The translations under genes and the position numbers were made by a program. The notes under the pieces are model-generated. The model did not search any database, was not told the DNA's origin, and worked only from the letters and a program-made list of their open reading frames with translations. Of a stretch of 64,000 bases of DNA, positions 47,266 through 59,734 are shown piece after piece. Source of the DNA: Absidia repens (taxonomy: Eukaryota; Mucoromycota; Mucoromycetes; Mucorales; Cunninghamellaceae); NCBI GenBank assembly GCA_002105175.1, contig MCGE01000002.1, positions 868,001 through 932,000 on the forward strand, written 5' to 3'. The stretch's first letter is position 1, and every line of letters starts with the position of its first letter.

Positions 47266-47432
47266 AGTGTAAGTTCTTTCCACCCCTTCAGAAGGCGTTC
47301 TCTGCTAATTTAAAAAAAAAAAAAAAGACAGAAGGAAGGAAGATTTCATGATCCGCTGGAATCAATTTTATTACGTAAAAAAAAAAAAAAAAAAGACGCC
47401 CAACAATCAAGAAAAGATATAGAGACTAGATA
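47266..47432. other. Short spacer with A tracts
   Basis: Two A runs (47312-47325, 47379-47395) separate the EBP-type gene from the ACT-domain gene. Probably the EBP promoter. Confidence 0.4.
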
Positions 47433-47876
47433 TTACTGTTCATCCAATACAGAGAGACCAGATTTGACTACCATCTTAGGTTCATTGGCCAAGACGCCAA
47501 GAGCGTTTTCCAATCGATCTTGCTTAACAAGGATATAGTCGGTATCAAACGTAGAGATACAGAAGACCGGAATACCATGATCACGAAGAGGCGAAATGAT
47601 AGCTGTAAGAATGCCAACAAGTCCAAAATCCATTTGAGCATCCACTTGTAAGGCGCGCCAGTTTTCTTCTACTTTTACTTGAAGCGCACCATCCACTCCT
47701 TGTTCTTCTTGTTGCCAACTAGGATTCACTTGAGCTGGAAGTAACACTGAAAGTTCGCTGGTGGTCTTGCTGATGGTATACCAAGGCCAATCGGCCACTT
47801 GAGCCATAGGCAGCTTAAATGTGCGGGGAAGTTGATAAAGAGTGAATAGATCGGGAAGAATACGTAAAGAGATCAT
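47433..47876 (-). CDS. Small ACT-domain protein (COG3603-like)
   Basis: 147 aa from ATG 47876. The pattern LRILPDLFTLYQL, then a WPWYTISKTTSELSVLLP strand, NWRALQVDAQMDFGLVGI, SPLRDHGIPVFCISTFDTDYILV and a helix with LENALGVL matches the tandem-ACT small protein family best known from bacteria and also related to the ACT folds of the arginine sensor CASTOR. The start is chosen because family members begin just before LRILP; the frame is open for 58 more codons upstream, hydrophobic and unlike the family. It probably binds a small ligand such as an amino acid; the ligand is unknown. Confidence 0.78.
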   Translation of the reverse strand: MISLRILPDLFTLYQLPRTFKLPMAQVADWPWYTISKTTSELSVLLPAQVNPSWQQEEQGVDGALQVKVEENWRALQVDAQMDFGLVGILTAIISPLRDHGIPVFCISTFDTDYILVKQDRLENALGVLANEPKMVVKSGLSVLDEQ

Positions 47877-48510
47877 GATTAAAAGAAAAAAAAAAAGTCG
47901 AGGAAGAGCAAACCGAGAGAAAAAGGAGGGCAAGAATTGAAACAATTTCATGGTATGCGACTCGTTCGGTGTTTGAAAACACATTGACTTTTTTGTCACT
48001 ATGTATACGAGACAAAACGACCCAAAATATCTGTATATCCTGATTGCCATGGCGTGGATGCTAATACAGTTTATTTATTTCAAATTAATATGACGGTAAA
48101 GTAAATTAAGAAGGCGGTATAATAAAATTGAAAAATTGGAATGGGCAAGAAATAATTCATAACAGGCGACTCAAAAATATGTAAATGTCGTCTTAATTTT
48201 CAGTTTCCCATCGTCCATAAAAAATTGCACCTCGTCTCAATTGAAACTTAAAACACTGTAGTGAATATGACCCAGCAAATTATATGAATAGGCAAGTCCT
48301 ATTTTTGGATCCACTATTTCCATTTCATTTACCCCAGACAAACCACACATATGGAAATTCAAAGAAGACAAAATAAATAAATAATAAATAAATAAACAAA
48401 AATAATAATCAAGAGTATTGTTTATTGATAGTACTAATAAGATTTTTCTTTAACAATGGGGAGTGTCAATTAAGCGAAGTAAGTGGAAGGGGGAGGAAGT
48501 GTGTCAAGAG
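47877..48510. other. Intergenic DNA
   Basis: AT-rich, with an (AAAT)n-like stretch at 48372-48405. No gene seen. Confidence 0.5.
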
Positions 48511-49383
48511 CTAAAGAATGGGGGTATAGTAAATATCTGTTGGAGCAGGATTGAAGAAATCATGGATTTCATTGGAAGATCGGTCCATGATATAGCCCAC
48601 ATCACGAGGATAGACAGCATACGCCAAAGTCCATACCAAAGCGCATTGGTAAGCAATACGGTTGATGTGACTGATTAACGGATGAGGACAAGCATATGAG
48701 AAAGGCAAAAGGACAAGGAATATGACTTGAATCATCACAAACCTATCGTAGAAAACGGGAAAAATGATTATTACCTGTCGCTGATGATTGTTATAATATA
48801 ACTTACGCGATACTAAAGGTGTCAAATTTGTTTGTATTGGCCCATACCAAAAAGGTAGAAGAAGCAAAAGCTATTTAAACAAAAGTATAGCTGTCAGTAT
48901 CCTTCACATAATTCCGAGCTTTTGTAATTGATTTTGTTGGTTACCGGGATAGTAATGGACCAACTGTTGATGAGCACGATTAACTCCCGTAGAAATATTG
49001 CACGTAGAGAGCGTTGATTGAGAACCGTCCAAAGATGGCGCGTATCCGCTAATGGATTGAGTTGTTGTTGTTCGTTTTGTTGTGATGGAAGTGGAGGTGG
49101 AGGTGGAGGTCGTTCTAGCGTGTGTCGAGACTCGTCTTTGTCGGCACGCTGAAGATAGAGTATTAATGGTTTGAATGACATCCATGGCCAAGTACAAGAA
49201 GAAATAGACAAAGAACGTGACTAAACTAACAGCTAATAAGTGTTGATCTACGGGGACTTTCGACAAGTGTAAAAGATGGGCAAGGCGTGGTAAAAGGTAA
49301 TTTCGGAAGTAATCACAATGAGCCACCATGGGTACCAATGCTAGAAAAAATAAATAGTTTGAGAGTACACATAGACCGTACAT
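48511..49383 (-). CDS. Multi-pass membrane protein, unknown function
   Basis: Three exons join in frame: from ATG 49383 to about 48944 (ending HHYYP-like at QLVHYYP), a middle exon (AFASSTFLVWANTNKFDTFSIA, about 48806-48872) and a last exon from FVMIQVIFLVLLPFS to IYYTPIL and stop. I see about five membrane segments: VLSNYLFFLALVPMV, AVSLVTFFVYFFLYLAM, the middle exon, VIFLVLLPFSYAC, and QCALVWTLAYAVY. A Thr/Ser-rich loop with a basic start (CRQRRVSTHARTTSTS) separates the second and third. I do not recognise a family. Its neighbours on the same strand are the ACT-domain gene and the cyclin. Confidence 0.65.
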
Positions 49384-49632
49384 CGTAATTTAGCGAGAAA
49401 GAATAAATAAAATAATAAAAAAGAAAAGAACGAAAAGAAAGAATGAAAAAAAGACGATTTTTTTTTTCAAAAAAAAAAAGAGTTGTCGGAGAATATAATC
49501 AAGACAAATAAAAAATATACAAATAGAAGAATATATAATATTGATATTTACAACTACTAAAACTAAAACTAAAATAAACAATAAAGGTGATACGAGATGA
49601 AAAATAGAGTGAGCAGTAATGAGGGAATGGTA

Positions 49633-50647
49633 TCATATCATATCAGGTAATAAGCAAGTGGGTGACGGCGAGGACGAGAGTTGGTTGGACCAGTGGATCA
49701 ACCGTAAACAATCTGGCACATGAAGGTCTCCATCCAAAAAGTGTAAAAATTCATTTTCCATACGCCAAATACGATAGTTGAATTGAGAGCACATGGAGGA
49801 AAAAGATGGCATATTATTTGGCGGCTGACTGGATACTGTAGTCGGTTTGTTTGCAGATTGAAAATAATGATATTGAGTCGGATCCGTTAATTCAGGCACC
49901 TTTGGCGACACTGGTGGAGAGATCGGCATAGCAGTAGGTACTGTTGGAAGGTGTTTAGGAGATGATGGTGAATAAGTTTTCAAAGATGGACGGCCAGTAT
50001 CAGCAATAAGCTTTAAATTAGATTGAATGTATTTGGCGGCAATAATATATGCCACTAATACTAATCGTCGACTGCATCCATGAGCACCTTTAATATCGGT
50101 GTAGTTCTAAGAGCGAGAAATGAGCCTATTGCGGTAATTCAAATATCCAACGGCTAAAATTTTTAGCCTCACCTTTTTTTTTTAAGCCTACCTGCTTCAA
50201 TCGTTCTATATATTGAACAGCAAATAGCAAAGTAATACCTGGACACACAGTTGGTACAGGTGATTGCCCTGAACAGCTTTGTAGTATGGATTCATTTAGA
50301 GGAATGGTAGGATCAGTGCCAGTTGTATCTAATAAATTGTCCATAAAGTGAGATATATTGCGGATGGTTTCGTCAGTTGGAGCTGATTCCCATGATTGGG
50401 CGACAAACGTTGCGAGGCGCACTATAAAATAATTAGACATAGTAATACGAATGTTAGTTTTGCTGATACAATAAAATGAGTGATGTTTACCTAAGCACGC
50501 TTGACTTGGACGTTGATGATGGTGTTGAATGACGTCAAGTATCTGACAAGCTTGGCGATAATCAGTAGTGTAAGGCGACTTATGAATTTGATAAGTATCT
50601 ATTCGCCCTTTTGAACGATATTTGTGAATTCTGACTCCAATTTTCAT
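49633..50647 (-). CDS. Pho80/PCL-type cyclin
   Basis: Three exons, 50491-50647, 50192-50421 and 49633-50106, about 285 aa. The cyclin-box sequence spans the exons: RLATFVAQSWESAP, the tripartite Pho80-type TVCPGITLLFAVQYIERLKQ, and GCSRRLVLVAYIIAAKYIQSN, followed after a Pro/Ser-rich insert by NYRIWRMENEFLHFLDGDLHV. In Pho80/PCL cyclins, the WRMENEFL-type helix precedes the final helix of the box. Such cyclins activate Pho85-family kinases controlling phosphate, glycogen and morphogenesis. The insert between the last two helices (about 50 residues) is longer than in yeast Pho80. Partner kinase is not in this window. Confidence 0.85.
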
Positions 50648-51506
50648 ATTCTTAAAGAAAAACAGTGAATAAGGAAGAAAAAAGAAAATTACAGGTGATT
50701 TAAATATATTGGTTGTTAAAGAAAGGAAACGGGGCTTTAAAATATGCAATGTACAAAAAGATTAGCCGCTTCATTTCTTCCAGTGAGCATGATATGGGCT
50801 GATTGATGCATATTGTTGATAAAACGGATTTGTTTTTGTCCTCTAATTGAGATGAGATAGAATATTATTAATGTGATGTAGTAATGCATCATTGGTTCAG
50901 ATCTATTGATTCATTAAGCCTCTCTATTCTCGGTACAAAAAAACGGATACTTTTATTTATAAAGAAATAAATACCAACAGCAAAAAAAAAAGACGGATGA
51001 CTATTTTTTATTATATTTTATACCGAAAAAAGGGAATAAAGTGTGGCCCGTTTCACCATCATTCAAGCAAAGTCAAGTCATTTTCTCTCGAATCATGGCA
51101 CCACTTCGTACGGACATAGAACCCAAGAAATCTAGCCAATGATATAACTTCCGGCTTCAAGTCATTCACAGTGAAAGAGCGTCCCTCTTAATATTTTATT
51201 ACAGTTCAAGTGATGATGGTCAAATTTTGGAATACGTCATTGCAATGTATGCTACTTTCTTGAAATATGAGATTGGATGTAGCTAATAGATTACAAAGCA
51301 ACAAACTGACAGACTATTGTAGCGTCCCTGCTTTTCTCAAAAAAATAAAGACGCTAGTTTTTCCGAAAAAAAAAATAACCGCTATCCCCGCTTTTCCTTT
51401 TCGTTTATCCTTTCTCTCCCCCTTTTTTTAAAATATATTATATACTTTTATATACTTTTAGATCATCCCACCATAGAAAAGGAACGGAATTATATTTCTT
51501 TCTGTG
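50648..51506. promoter_or_regulatory. Divergent intergenic region between the cyclin and the Zn2Cys6 factor
   Basis: About 860 bp, AT-rich, with a T-rich tract (51395-51470) immediately upstream of the zinc-cluster gene. No gene seen. Confidence 0.45.
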
Positions 51507-53741
51507 ATGCAACCATTGCCCATACTTGGACAATCACTTACACTATCCTCTGTCCTTGAAACTACTTTCCCCGCCAATACCGTCAATGACTCAAATACGC
51601 CGATTCCTTCTTCCATTGCAAACGACGACTCTATTACAACAACTCCAACTACAAGATCACCGTTACCTGCGAAACGTGGACACAAACTTCAGGTGGCCAG
51701 TGCTTGTAAGTTTTTCCACCATCCATCTTTCTTTTTCTTTATCATACAACTGAACTGTATTAATGGCGTACTCCTTTTTTTTTTTTTTTCTCATAGGCTC
51801 CAATTGTAAAAAAGCCCATCTTGCCTGTGATGGTATGCTGATAATAGAACAATGTTTTTTATTTTATTTTGTTTTATTAATCACGACCATTAATCAAACG
51901 ATATTTTTCTTTCTTTCCTAGTATCTAGGCCTTGCAAACGTTGTATCTCGCTTGGGAAAACTGATACTTGTGTGGATATTGAACATAAAAAACGTGGCCG
52001 GCCCAAGTTACTGAACAAGAAAACGACAACAGAAACAGCAACTTCGGCAACAAGTAGTTTTGAGGTCATGCGTGGAACTATACAGACCCCAATATTCACC
52101 AATGATACGCCGACTGACTCCTACACGACACCTCCCTATCAATCACAGCCACCTGAAATGCAACGACAGCCTAAGCAAATTTCATTCTGCCATCAACCTA
52201 TTGAAGCCTTCCACAGGACTCGTCAAGATAATACGGAACACAGATCAATGGATGCCATACAATTGACTCCCGTTGAACTCACACCTTCTTCCCCAGCATC
52301 CACCATGTCAAGAACAGACAGCACTATGACAGCGATAGACTTTGATTATTTGAATGAACCGCCACTATCTTCCTTTTCTCCGCCGTCCTCTCCATTATCC
52401 ATACCATCACCATCATCATCTACTGCAACAAAAGTAACTCTGATCTTGTCCATGGAGCTTTGCTGTGCAAGGATTTCGGAAGATATCACCAAAGTATGGG
52501 GTTATTATCCGCAAGAGCTAGCCCATCGATCCATTTATGATTTTATTGCGACTGAAAACGTTACCCGACTTTCTCAACTACACCGCCGGCTGCTGGACAA
52601 TGCGGTTGAAAGCACTTCACGAAAGGATCCATCTCAATCACAGCGAGCTCCTCCTCCAACAGAACGGACGACTTCTGACCTTTTTCATCAAAAAACTATG
52701 GACGACTTGGCGCTGGCGGCGAATGGCGCTCAGACACTGGTGGACAGTTTACTTATCAAGACACGATCTGGATCAAAGGAATGGTATGATATCTGTGTGC
52801 ATGCAGGAGGCGGATTGGGGGCTGATCTGGATGACTCTACCACCCTCACAAAACTCTATATCGTCATGACATGCCAGAAAAAGAAGTATGCCGTGACGGG
52901 GAATCATCAACAACAGCAAACACAATCATTACGTCCACATCAGAAACAAACTTCTCTTCGAATTCAGCAACAACAGCATCAACGACCAACACCCACCTAC
53001 AGATCGATCTTGCCATTATTATCTTCATCGTCATCATCATCATCATCAACGTCAACAAATCAGGCTGGCCCTCCTTCATCTTTGCGACCTTGGCAACGAT
53101 ATGCAGTCTATGGCAACCGACCGATTCGACCTGCGCCTCATGATTTACGTCGTGTCTCCTTACCTGCTCATTTTGCAAACTCAAAACTGAACACGATCTC
53201 TTTCAACAACTCTCTGGAATCACCAAAGATTAATGTTGCTCCAACAACGAATTCTCGCCAAAAATCACCATTGAGCTCTTCTTCCTCCTCCTCATCAGCA
53301 TCATCACCATCTATACCTTGTACCTATTTCCGACCTATTGCAGCTGCATCGGCCACCCTTTCAGTATCATCATCATCTAATACTGCGACCAATATCCCTT
53401 CACGCCTTGGAAATACATCACTTCACAGCAACAGCCATTACCCAGCCCCACGCCATATGTCTCAGCAGCAGCCTCCACAGCAACCTCAACATCAGTCGTC
53501 GCCGAAACAACCTTTCGCCTCCATTGCTTATCGTTATCCGTCACAAACCTCTACTGGGCCTCGCGAAACGCCAACAGTCACTCATCCCACAACCCAATAC
53601 TTCTTGCAAACGTCAAGTAGCACTCTCAATGCGGCTGCTGATCATTCGCGACGGACCTCATCTTCTAGTCATACCACCAGCTCCTCTTCTGAAATCTCTT
53701 CAAGGAAACAGGGTATCAGTATTCGGTCTCTATTATGCTGA
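51507..53741 (+). CDS. Zn2Cys6 transcription factor with a PAS-like region
   Basis: Exons 51507-51705, 51797-51832 and 51922-53741, about 685 aa. The zinc cluster is Cys-x2-Cys-x6-Cys-x5-Cys-x2-Cys-x8-Cys, all six Cys present, split over three exons; the 36-nt middle exon supplies SNCKKAHLACD. A basic AT-hook-like KKRGRPK follows. A region near TLILSMELCCARISEDITKVWGYYP and LAHRSIYDFI resembles the start of a PAS domain, continuing to EWYDICVHAGGG; this is as in Ert1/Rds2-type gluconeogenesis regulators. The C-terminal half is very Ser/Gln/Pro-rich. The PAS call is from pattern only. A role in carbon metabolism is a guess from that similarity. Confidence 0.82.
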
Positions 53742-54068
53742 TGGGTCTTATTCTATTTTTTTTTAGTTGTAGTATCTTGTCTCCTCTTTATCATTCATCT
53801 TCTTGTATATATATATATCTATATTATCTGCCCCTCTTTGTTTTGTATGTAATAAATCTATTCATTTTTTTGATCTATGAAACTGGGATATTTTGGGTTA
53901 TCATGTATTGGTTTGAATATTTGCAGTGTTTTAGACACCGCACGAATGGCGTCCAGTCATACGTGCAGGCAGCACCAGTCTATTTTATTTTGGATCTCTC
54001 TGGGTCTGATTTTTTTCCTTCTTTTCATTTTTTTTTTTTTTTTCATCGTCCCCATCCTTCTGTCTATC
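53742..54068. promoter_or_regulatory. Promoter region of the GMD gene
   Basis: 327 bp between the stop of the zinc-cluster gene and the next ATG; contains (TA)n at 53805-53820 and a T tract at 54029-54044 just before the start. Confidence 0.45.
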
Positions 54069-55421
54069 ATGTCTGAAAGTGCCTTTGCTGCTCTCAAAAT
54101 CGCTCAAAACAACACAATGTCCTTGGAAGAATTCCGTTCCCGCAAGGTGGCCCTGATTACTGGTATGCACAAAATAATAATATTGCATCATCATCTTTAT
54201 CATCGTTTTATGATCTGGGAAGTTGAGAAAAGATGAACGATATTGGATACTAATACCATTTTACTACTCCTTTTTCTAACTCTCTAGGTGTTACTGGTCA
54301 AGATGGTTCTTATTTGACTGAATTCTTGCTGGATAAGGGTTATGAAGTTCATGGTATCATCCGTCGCTCATCTTCTTTCAACACTGGTCGTATTGAACAC
54401 ATTTACAAGGACAGACACGATCAAGGTATATAGAAGGATGATGAGAGGGCGGCATATAGTTGGTTTGAAGAAGCGGGGGGGGAGAAGCTAGCGTGTCATA
54501 TATACTCATCATCACACTTTTTAAATAGGTGTCAAATTTTTCCTTCATCATGGTGATTTGACTGATTCTACTTGTTTGGTTCACATCATCTCCCAAGTGC
54601 AACCTACTGAAGTATACAATCTTGCTGCCCAATCCCACGTCAAGGTGTCGTTTGATATGTCTGAATACACTGGTGATGTCGATGCTCTTGGTACCCTCCG
54701 TTTATTAGATGCCATCCGTACCTGTGGATTGACTGATCGGGTTCGTTTCTATCAAGCCTCTACCTCGGAATTGTACGGTAAGGTTGTTGAAACCCCTCAA
54801 AAGGAAACCACTCCCTTCTACCCCCGTTCCCCCTATGGCGTGGCCAAGCTCTACGGCTACTGGATTGTGGTCAACTACCGTGAATCTTACAACATGTACG
54901 CCTGTAATGGTATCCTCTTCAACCACGAATCACCTCGTCGAGGACGTACCTTCGTGACTCGCAAGATCTCCCGTGCCGTTGCCGATATCCATTTGGGTCG
55001 TCAAGAATGTCTGTATTTGGGTAATATTGATGCGAAGCGTGATTGGGGTCATGCCAAGGACTATGTGGAAGGTATGTGGTTGATGTTGCAACAAGATGAA
55101 CCTGAAGACTTTGTATTGGCCACTGGCGAAACCCACACGGTGCGCTCCTACATTGAAAAGGCATTTGGTGTCACTGGCCGTAAAATCGTCTGGGAAGGTG
55201 AAGGTGTGAATGAAATTGGCAAGGATGCTGAAACTGGCAAAGTGCGTGTCCGTATCGATCCCAAGTACTTCCGTCCCGCCGAAGTCGAATTACTGTTGGG
55301 TGATCCTACCAAGGCCAAGGAAAAGTTGGGCTGGACCCGGAAGGTCACTTATGATGAATTGGTCACTGAAATGGTCGTTGCTGATGTTCAAGGTGGTTTG
55401 AACAACGATATGAACAACTAG
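54069..55421 (+). CDS. GMD: GDP-mannose 4,6-dehydratase
   Basis: Short-chain dehydrogenase-family enzyme converting GDP-mannose to GDP-4-keto-6-deoxymannose, first step to GDP-L-fucose. Exons 54069-54162, 54288-54425, 54529-55421, about 374 aa, the normal length. Visible: NADP-binding [55 protein letters not shown], the catalytic Tyr-x3-Lys in [25 protein letters not shown], and [13 protein letters not shown]. All catalytic positions are intact. Mucoromycota cell walls and exopolymers contain fucose, so a wall-polysaccharide role is likely. The partner epimerase/reductase (GDP-L-fucose synthase) is not in the window. The strong codon bias and short introns suggest high expression. Confidence 0.96.
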
Positions 55422-56279
55422 ATCTTTTTATTATATCCCCGTCCCCTTCCATTCTTCTTCTTTTAGTTTATAGTTCCACGCTCCTTCGTCCTTCATCCTT
55501 TTTTTATAGTGGGGTTTGATTTTTATGTCCCCTTGTTATTTTATTTTATTTTGTTGTTGGCTTCTATATCTTGTTGAAATTACTCTTGGTTATTTTGTTA
55601 TGTTTGAAATAAATAAAAAAGCGGTTATCTGAAAGAAATTGTCGTGCAATTTGTTTTTGTTTTGCATTTTTGGGCGCGTGAGTGTGGGTCGAAGGGAGGT
55701 CAGAATAGAAAAAAAAAATCCTGATAAAAAGTTTTGGAGAAGTGAGGGAGATGTCATGATGGTTAAGAGTACCAAAAAAAAAAAGTACAATTATTGTTGG
55801 GTAGAACACGCTCAGATCCGGTGTTTATTATTGTCTAATACATAAGTGCACGACCTGTATAAAGGAGGTCTCTTATGTCTCATATATATGAAAATTGAAG
55901 TAAATGCGGAGAAGAAGCAGTTTTTTCTTTCTCATTTAAGGCACCCCAGGAATGAGCCCAGGTAAATGTAGGGTGCTAGAAGGTGTGTAGAGCCATTTTA
56001 CAGTGTTTTTTGAAATGAAATATAATGACATGTACTGTATACGCTTTTTATGCAGATGACCAGTCTACTAAAAATCAACCGTTATCAGTATAATGCTCAG
56101 CAAGTCATATTCCTTGCCAAAAATATGAAAATACAAACTAACAATTCTCATTTTGCCTTATACCGTCGTCAGGGGGATTGGGAAAGCACTGAATACTGGC
56201 AAAGATTAAAAACAATAAAATCGAATAACGAAAAATCCCATATGTAACCCACGCCGGCAATACACATCAAACACACACC
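55422..56279. other. Intergenic DNA downstream of GMD
   Basis: AATAAA at 55610-55615 is a likely poly(A) signal for GMD. The rest is AT-rich; the frame at 56050-56247 has no family features. Confidence 0.5.
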
Positions 56280-56790
56280 ACAAACAGTAGGCGATGGTAT
56301 GTGAACGACTGTTAAAACTTCAAACTGATCTAAAGGGGCGAATTGTAAAAAGGGAACTGATGTAATGTACTACACATTACAACGCATGAGGAAGACAAAA
56401 GGTGATGGTACTAAAAAAGGCGTCGATTGCACAAGGCATGAGAGATAGACAAATGAGACATATTTCATTGAAGTATGTAAAACATGACATATTTTATTCA
56501 GATGTTAAAACAAACTATGACAGGATAACACTAAACTAAACTGATGAAGATTCCAAAAAGTCAAATGACGGTGGTCCTAAAACCTGAATCCATAGTGAAA
56601 GGGTTTCCCCATGCATGTTGTAATCCCTGAGCTGGAAACGCTTATAAACTAATCCTGACACTAATCTAAGTCCAACATAACCCCACAGAAGTTGAATGGT
56701 AAAAAAAAAGAAAGAAAGAGAGAGTGGAAAAACAAAAAGCGGGAGTAAATAAAATTCACGTGGGCGGGGGTTGAAATACTTTTTTGTTCT
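56280..56790 (-). repeat. Dispersed repeat family, copy 4 (reverse orientation)
   Basis: Minus-strand core 56480-56690: tttattcagatgtt, actaaactaaactgatgaagattcc, atagtgaaagggtttccccatgcatgttgtaatccctgagc, ctgacactaatctaagtcc; then tcacgtgggcggg with ttgaaatac. Confidence 0.75.
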
Positions 56791-57146
56791 TATGAGGATT
56801 TACTGATTTGTGTTTGCCATTTTTTTGTTGGATACCAAAGAGGAAAACGTCACTCTTTTTTATTTCTCTTCCTTTTAAACCATCATCACCATGCAATATA
56901 CTCAGCACGGTGTTTATCTTCTTACGTCAGTAACCATCAACCTTTAGCATTGGCGGCATGGTAACTCACACTTCATTTGATCATTCAACATCGACAGCAC
57001 CGTAGCCCCCCCCTTTTCTCTTGAAATAATCTCCTGCCATTAAACATTGGCATCGTAAATCCCTCTTCTGTTAAAGGCAATCCCACCATTTGCCATTGGA
57101 TTGCTGCTGTCTAGACGGCAGGTGGAAACACTATAGTTTAGTCTCT

Positions 57147-57184
<38 letters not shown>

Positions 57185-57869
57185 ATGGTATCAGGTTGGC
57201 TATAATTTCATTGTGGCGGCATAAAGTAAAACAGCAGAAGGAGATTATAAATCTGAGAGGAGTAGAGGGTGGGGTGCGCTGCTGGACCTGAGAAATGTGG
57301 AGGGCAGGCAGGTACACCAAGTCGATTTGGAGAATAATCTCGTTATACTATTCAAAATATTTTACGGTGTGTTATAAACTATTGAAGGTATTTAAAGTTT
57401 CTTTTTTATTAATTAATTGATTAATATTGTAGAATAATAATGTCAGGTAGAACTATAAGAGTAAACTTTTCGACTTTGAGCTGCAAACTATACTAAAGCG
57501 AAGGGGTGCTAACTATTGTATTCTATAACGATGGCAAATTATTCTGCGGTGAAGGCAGTAAACTAAACTAGGCCATGTAGCACCATATTGAGTACAAAGA
57601 TATCATGAGAAGAGGATAGTCATAATTACAGTTTGGGTAATAGGGGTCGCACTTTCAAGTGGAGTTAGTTGTGAAAAAAAAGTAGAAGAAAGGCAGAGCT
57701 ATCTTTCTGACTTTGCATTACAGGTTACAGGAGTGAATCACTGTTGAATAATGTGAGCTTACATTAAGATAAAGCAGTCATCATGCTGCCGATGTTGAAT
57801 AGTTACGGTTACTGTGAAAATAAATCACCGCCTGTCAGTGATTATTAAAAAAATCGCTCATAAAAGCGG
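56791..57869. other. Intergenic DNA, no gene seen
   Basis: Contains a T homopolymer of over 30 nt at 57150-57181. A 60-codon minus frame reading through the tract is not credible. Confidence 0.5.
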
Positions 57870-58153
57870 CCACAGAAAATCATTTCAAATGCCGCCCACG
57901 TGAAAGTTTTATTTACTCAATTTTTATTTTTCCGCTCCCCCTTTCTTTTATGTTCTTTTTTTCTTCACCATTCAACTTCTTTGAGGTTATGATGGGCTTA
58001 GATTAGTGCCAGGACTAGTTTAGAAGGGGTTTCGGCTCAAGGATTACAAGTTGCATGGAGAAACCCTTTCATTTATGCTTCAGGATTTAGGACCACCGTC
58101 ATTTGACTTTTTGGAATCTCCATCGGTTTAGTTTAGTGTTATCTTTCCATAGT

Positions 58154-58190
<37 letters not shown>

Positions 58191-58540
58191 CCTGAATAAA
58201 ATATGTCATTGTTTACATACTTTCATGAAATATGTCCCATTAGTCTCGCTCTCATGTCTTGTGCACTAATTCTCCTTTTACCATTCACCCTTTTCCATTA
58301 GTATTGATCTTTGTTGTGCCTCCATAAAAGATAATAATTCAGTATTTCTCATGTCGTGTACTGTACATAATATTGGCCGCCTTTTCACAACCGGCTCTTT
58401 AGATTGGTGATGACCATTCTGCAGATCTACCATGAGCCGCCTTCATGCTTGCTCCAAGAGATCCCTTCTCACAATGAACTCTGTCTCTTAGTTTAGTATC
58501 TACTGAATTCCTTCCAATAAAATATATGCCTTTTTATTAC
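57870..58540 (+). repeat. Dispersed repeat family, copy 5
   Basis: Best-preserved plus copy: cccacgtgaaa, ggttatgatgggcttagattagtgcc, ggattacaagttgcatggagaaaccctttcattt, actttttggaatctccatcggttta, then after a T tract (58156-58188) gaataaaatatgtc. A second block ending ccaataaaatatatgcc (58468-58530) matches copy 2. Confidence 0.8.
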
Positions 58541-59734
58541 CTATCTTCTAGCCCACTATATCATGAGGAATATCGCCATTGTGGCCATTTTGTGAGGCAC
58601 GTGCTTTCTAGCTCACATATTATAACTACTTCTCCCGTAGAATTCCAGCGGCCGGTTTGTGGTTCTATGCCTGTTAATATAAAACATAGCTCTATTCGCG
58701 CTCTACCGTTCATATTAATCGACCTAGAACGTACCTCCTGCAAATATTTTATTATAAAAAAATATAGCCTACACTAGACTATAAATACTGTATATATCCA
58801 GGTTATTACATTCATTACGTATGAGATCATAAAAAAAACATGAAATCTAAAACAAAGCTGTTGGATTCTAATGCACAGTGAAATAGCAGAAGCGTCCGTA
58901 CCCATCCTTTTTTTTCTTTTCTGCCTAACACAGAAACCCCCAATCGATATGGTGTTGAGTATGACGGACAAAACTCAAGGGACCGCCCACTAACGTGCTT
59001 TTTATTGTTATTGAATTTGGGAGTACGAAATTGGAGTGTCCCAAGCATTGCTCAAAAAAGTACCCGTCCCTAAACACATCTCATCGGATTGCGGCAAAAA
59101 ATCAAGCAAAATAATTGACTTCAAAATTATCTAGTGACGCGGAACTAAACGGTTACCGACCAAAAGGCGAAATGGTGGAGGCCATAGTGAGTTAGTGCTC
59201 CCTCGAACATACATACGCCACACGCAGATGTTTATATTCAACATGCATATATATATATATATATATATATATGTTTGTGTGTGTGTATACACTCAACAAA
59301 ACAAAGTAAACGTATGAAAGAGATTAAAAGTAAAAGACAAGACGTGTTTTATTAAAATTGTATATATAACTATGACAACCAATGCTAAGCTAATTCAATG
59401 AGCGGTTCCATAGCACTAATCTAAACACAAGTGAGGCGGAGTGTGAATAAGTCAACAATCGTTCTTTCAACCCATTCTGTTGAGCGGTTGGACTGGACGG
59501 CATCGCTCAAACTATCCCTATACGCAGACAAAAAGATCATGAATAGAATAAATATCATATACTATTGTCCAAATTTCCAGCTAAGAGCCAATATTTTTTA
59601 TTACAAATCATAAAACTAATCGACACAAATAAAGATATACTAAAATAATAAGAGTCATACTAAACTGAGCTAAACCAAACTCAACCGAACTAAACTATAC
59701 ACATTTTAAAATAACCATCATGACCAGTATCCAT
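58541..59734. other. Intergenic DNA with a (TA)n/(TG)n microsatellite and a short repeat-family fragment
   Basis: Alternating AT at 59246-59274 followed by tgtttgtgtgtgtg. At 59335-59420 a minus-strand fragment of the dispersed family (tgttttattaaaa...gctaagctaattcaatgagc). No gene seen. Confidence 0.5.
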
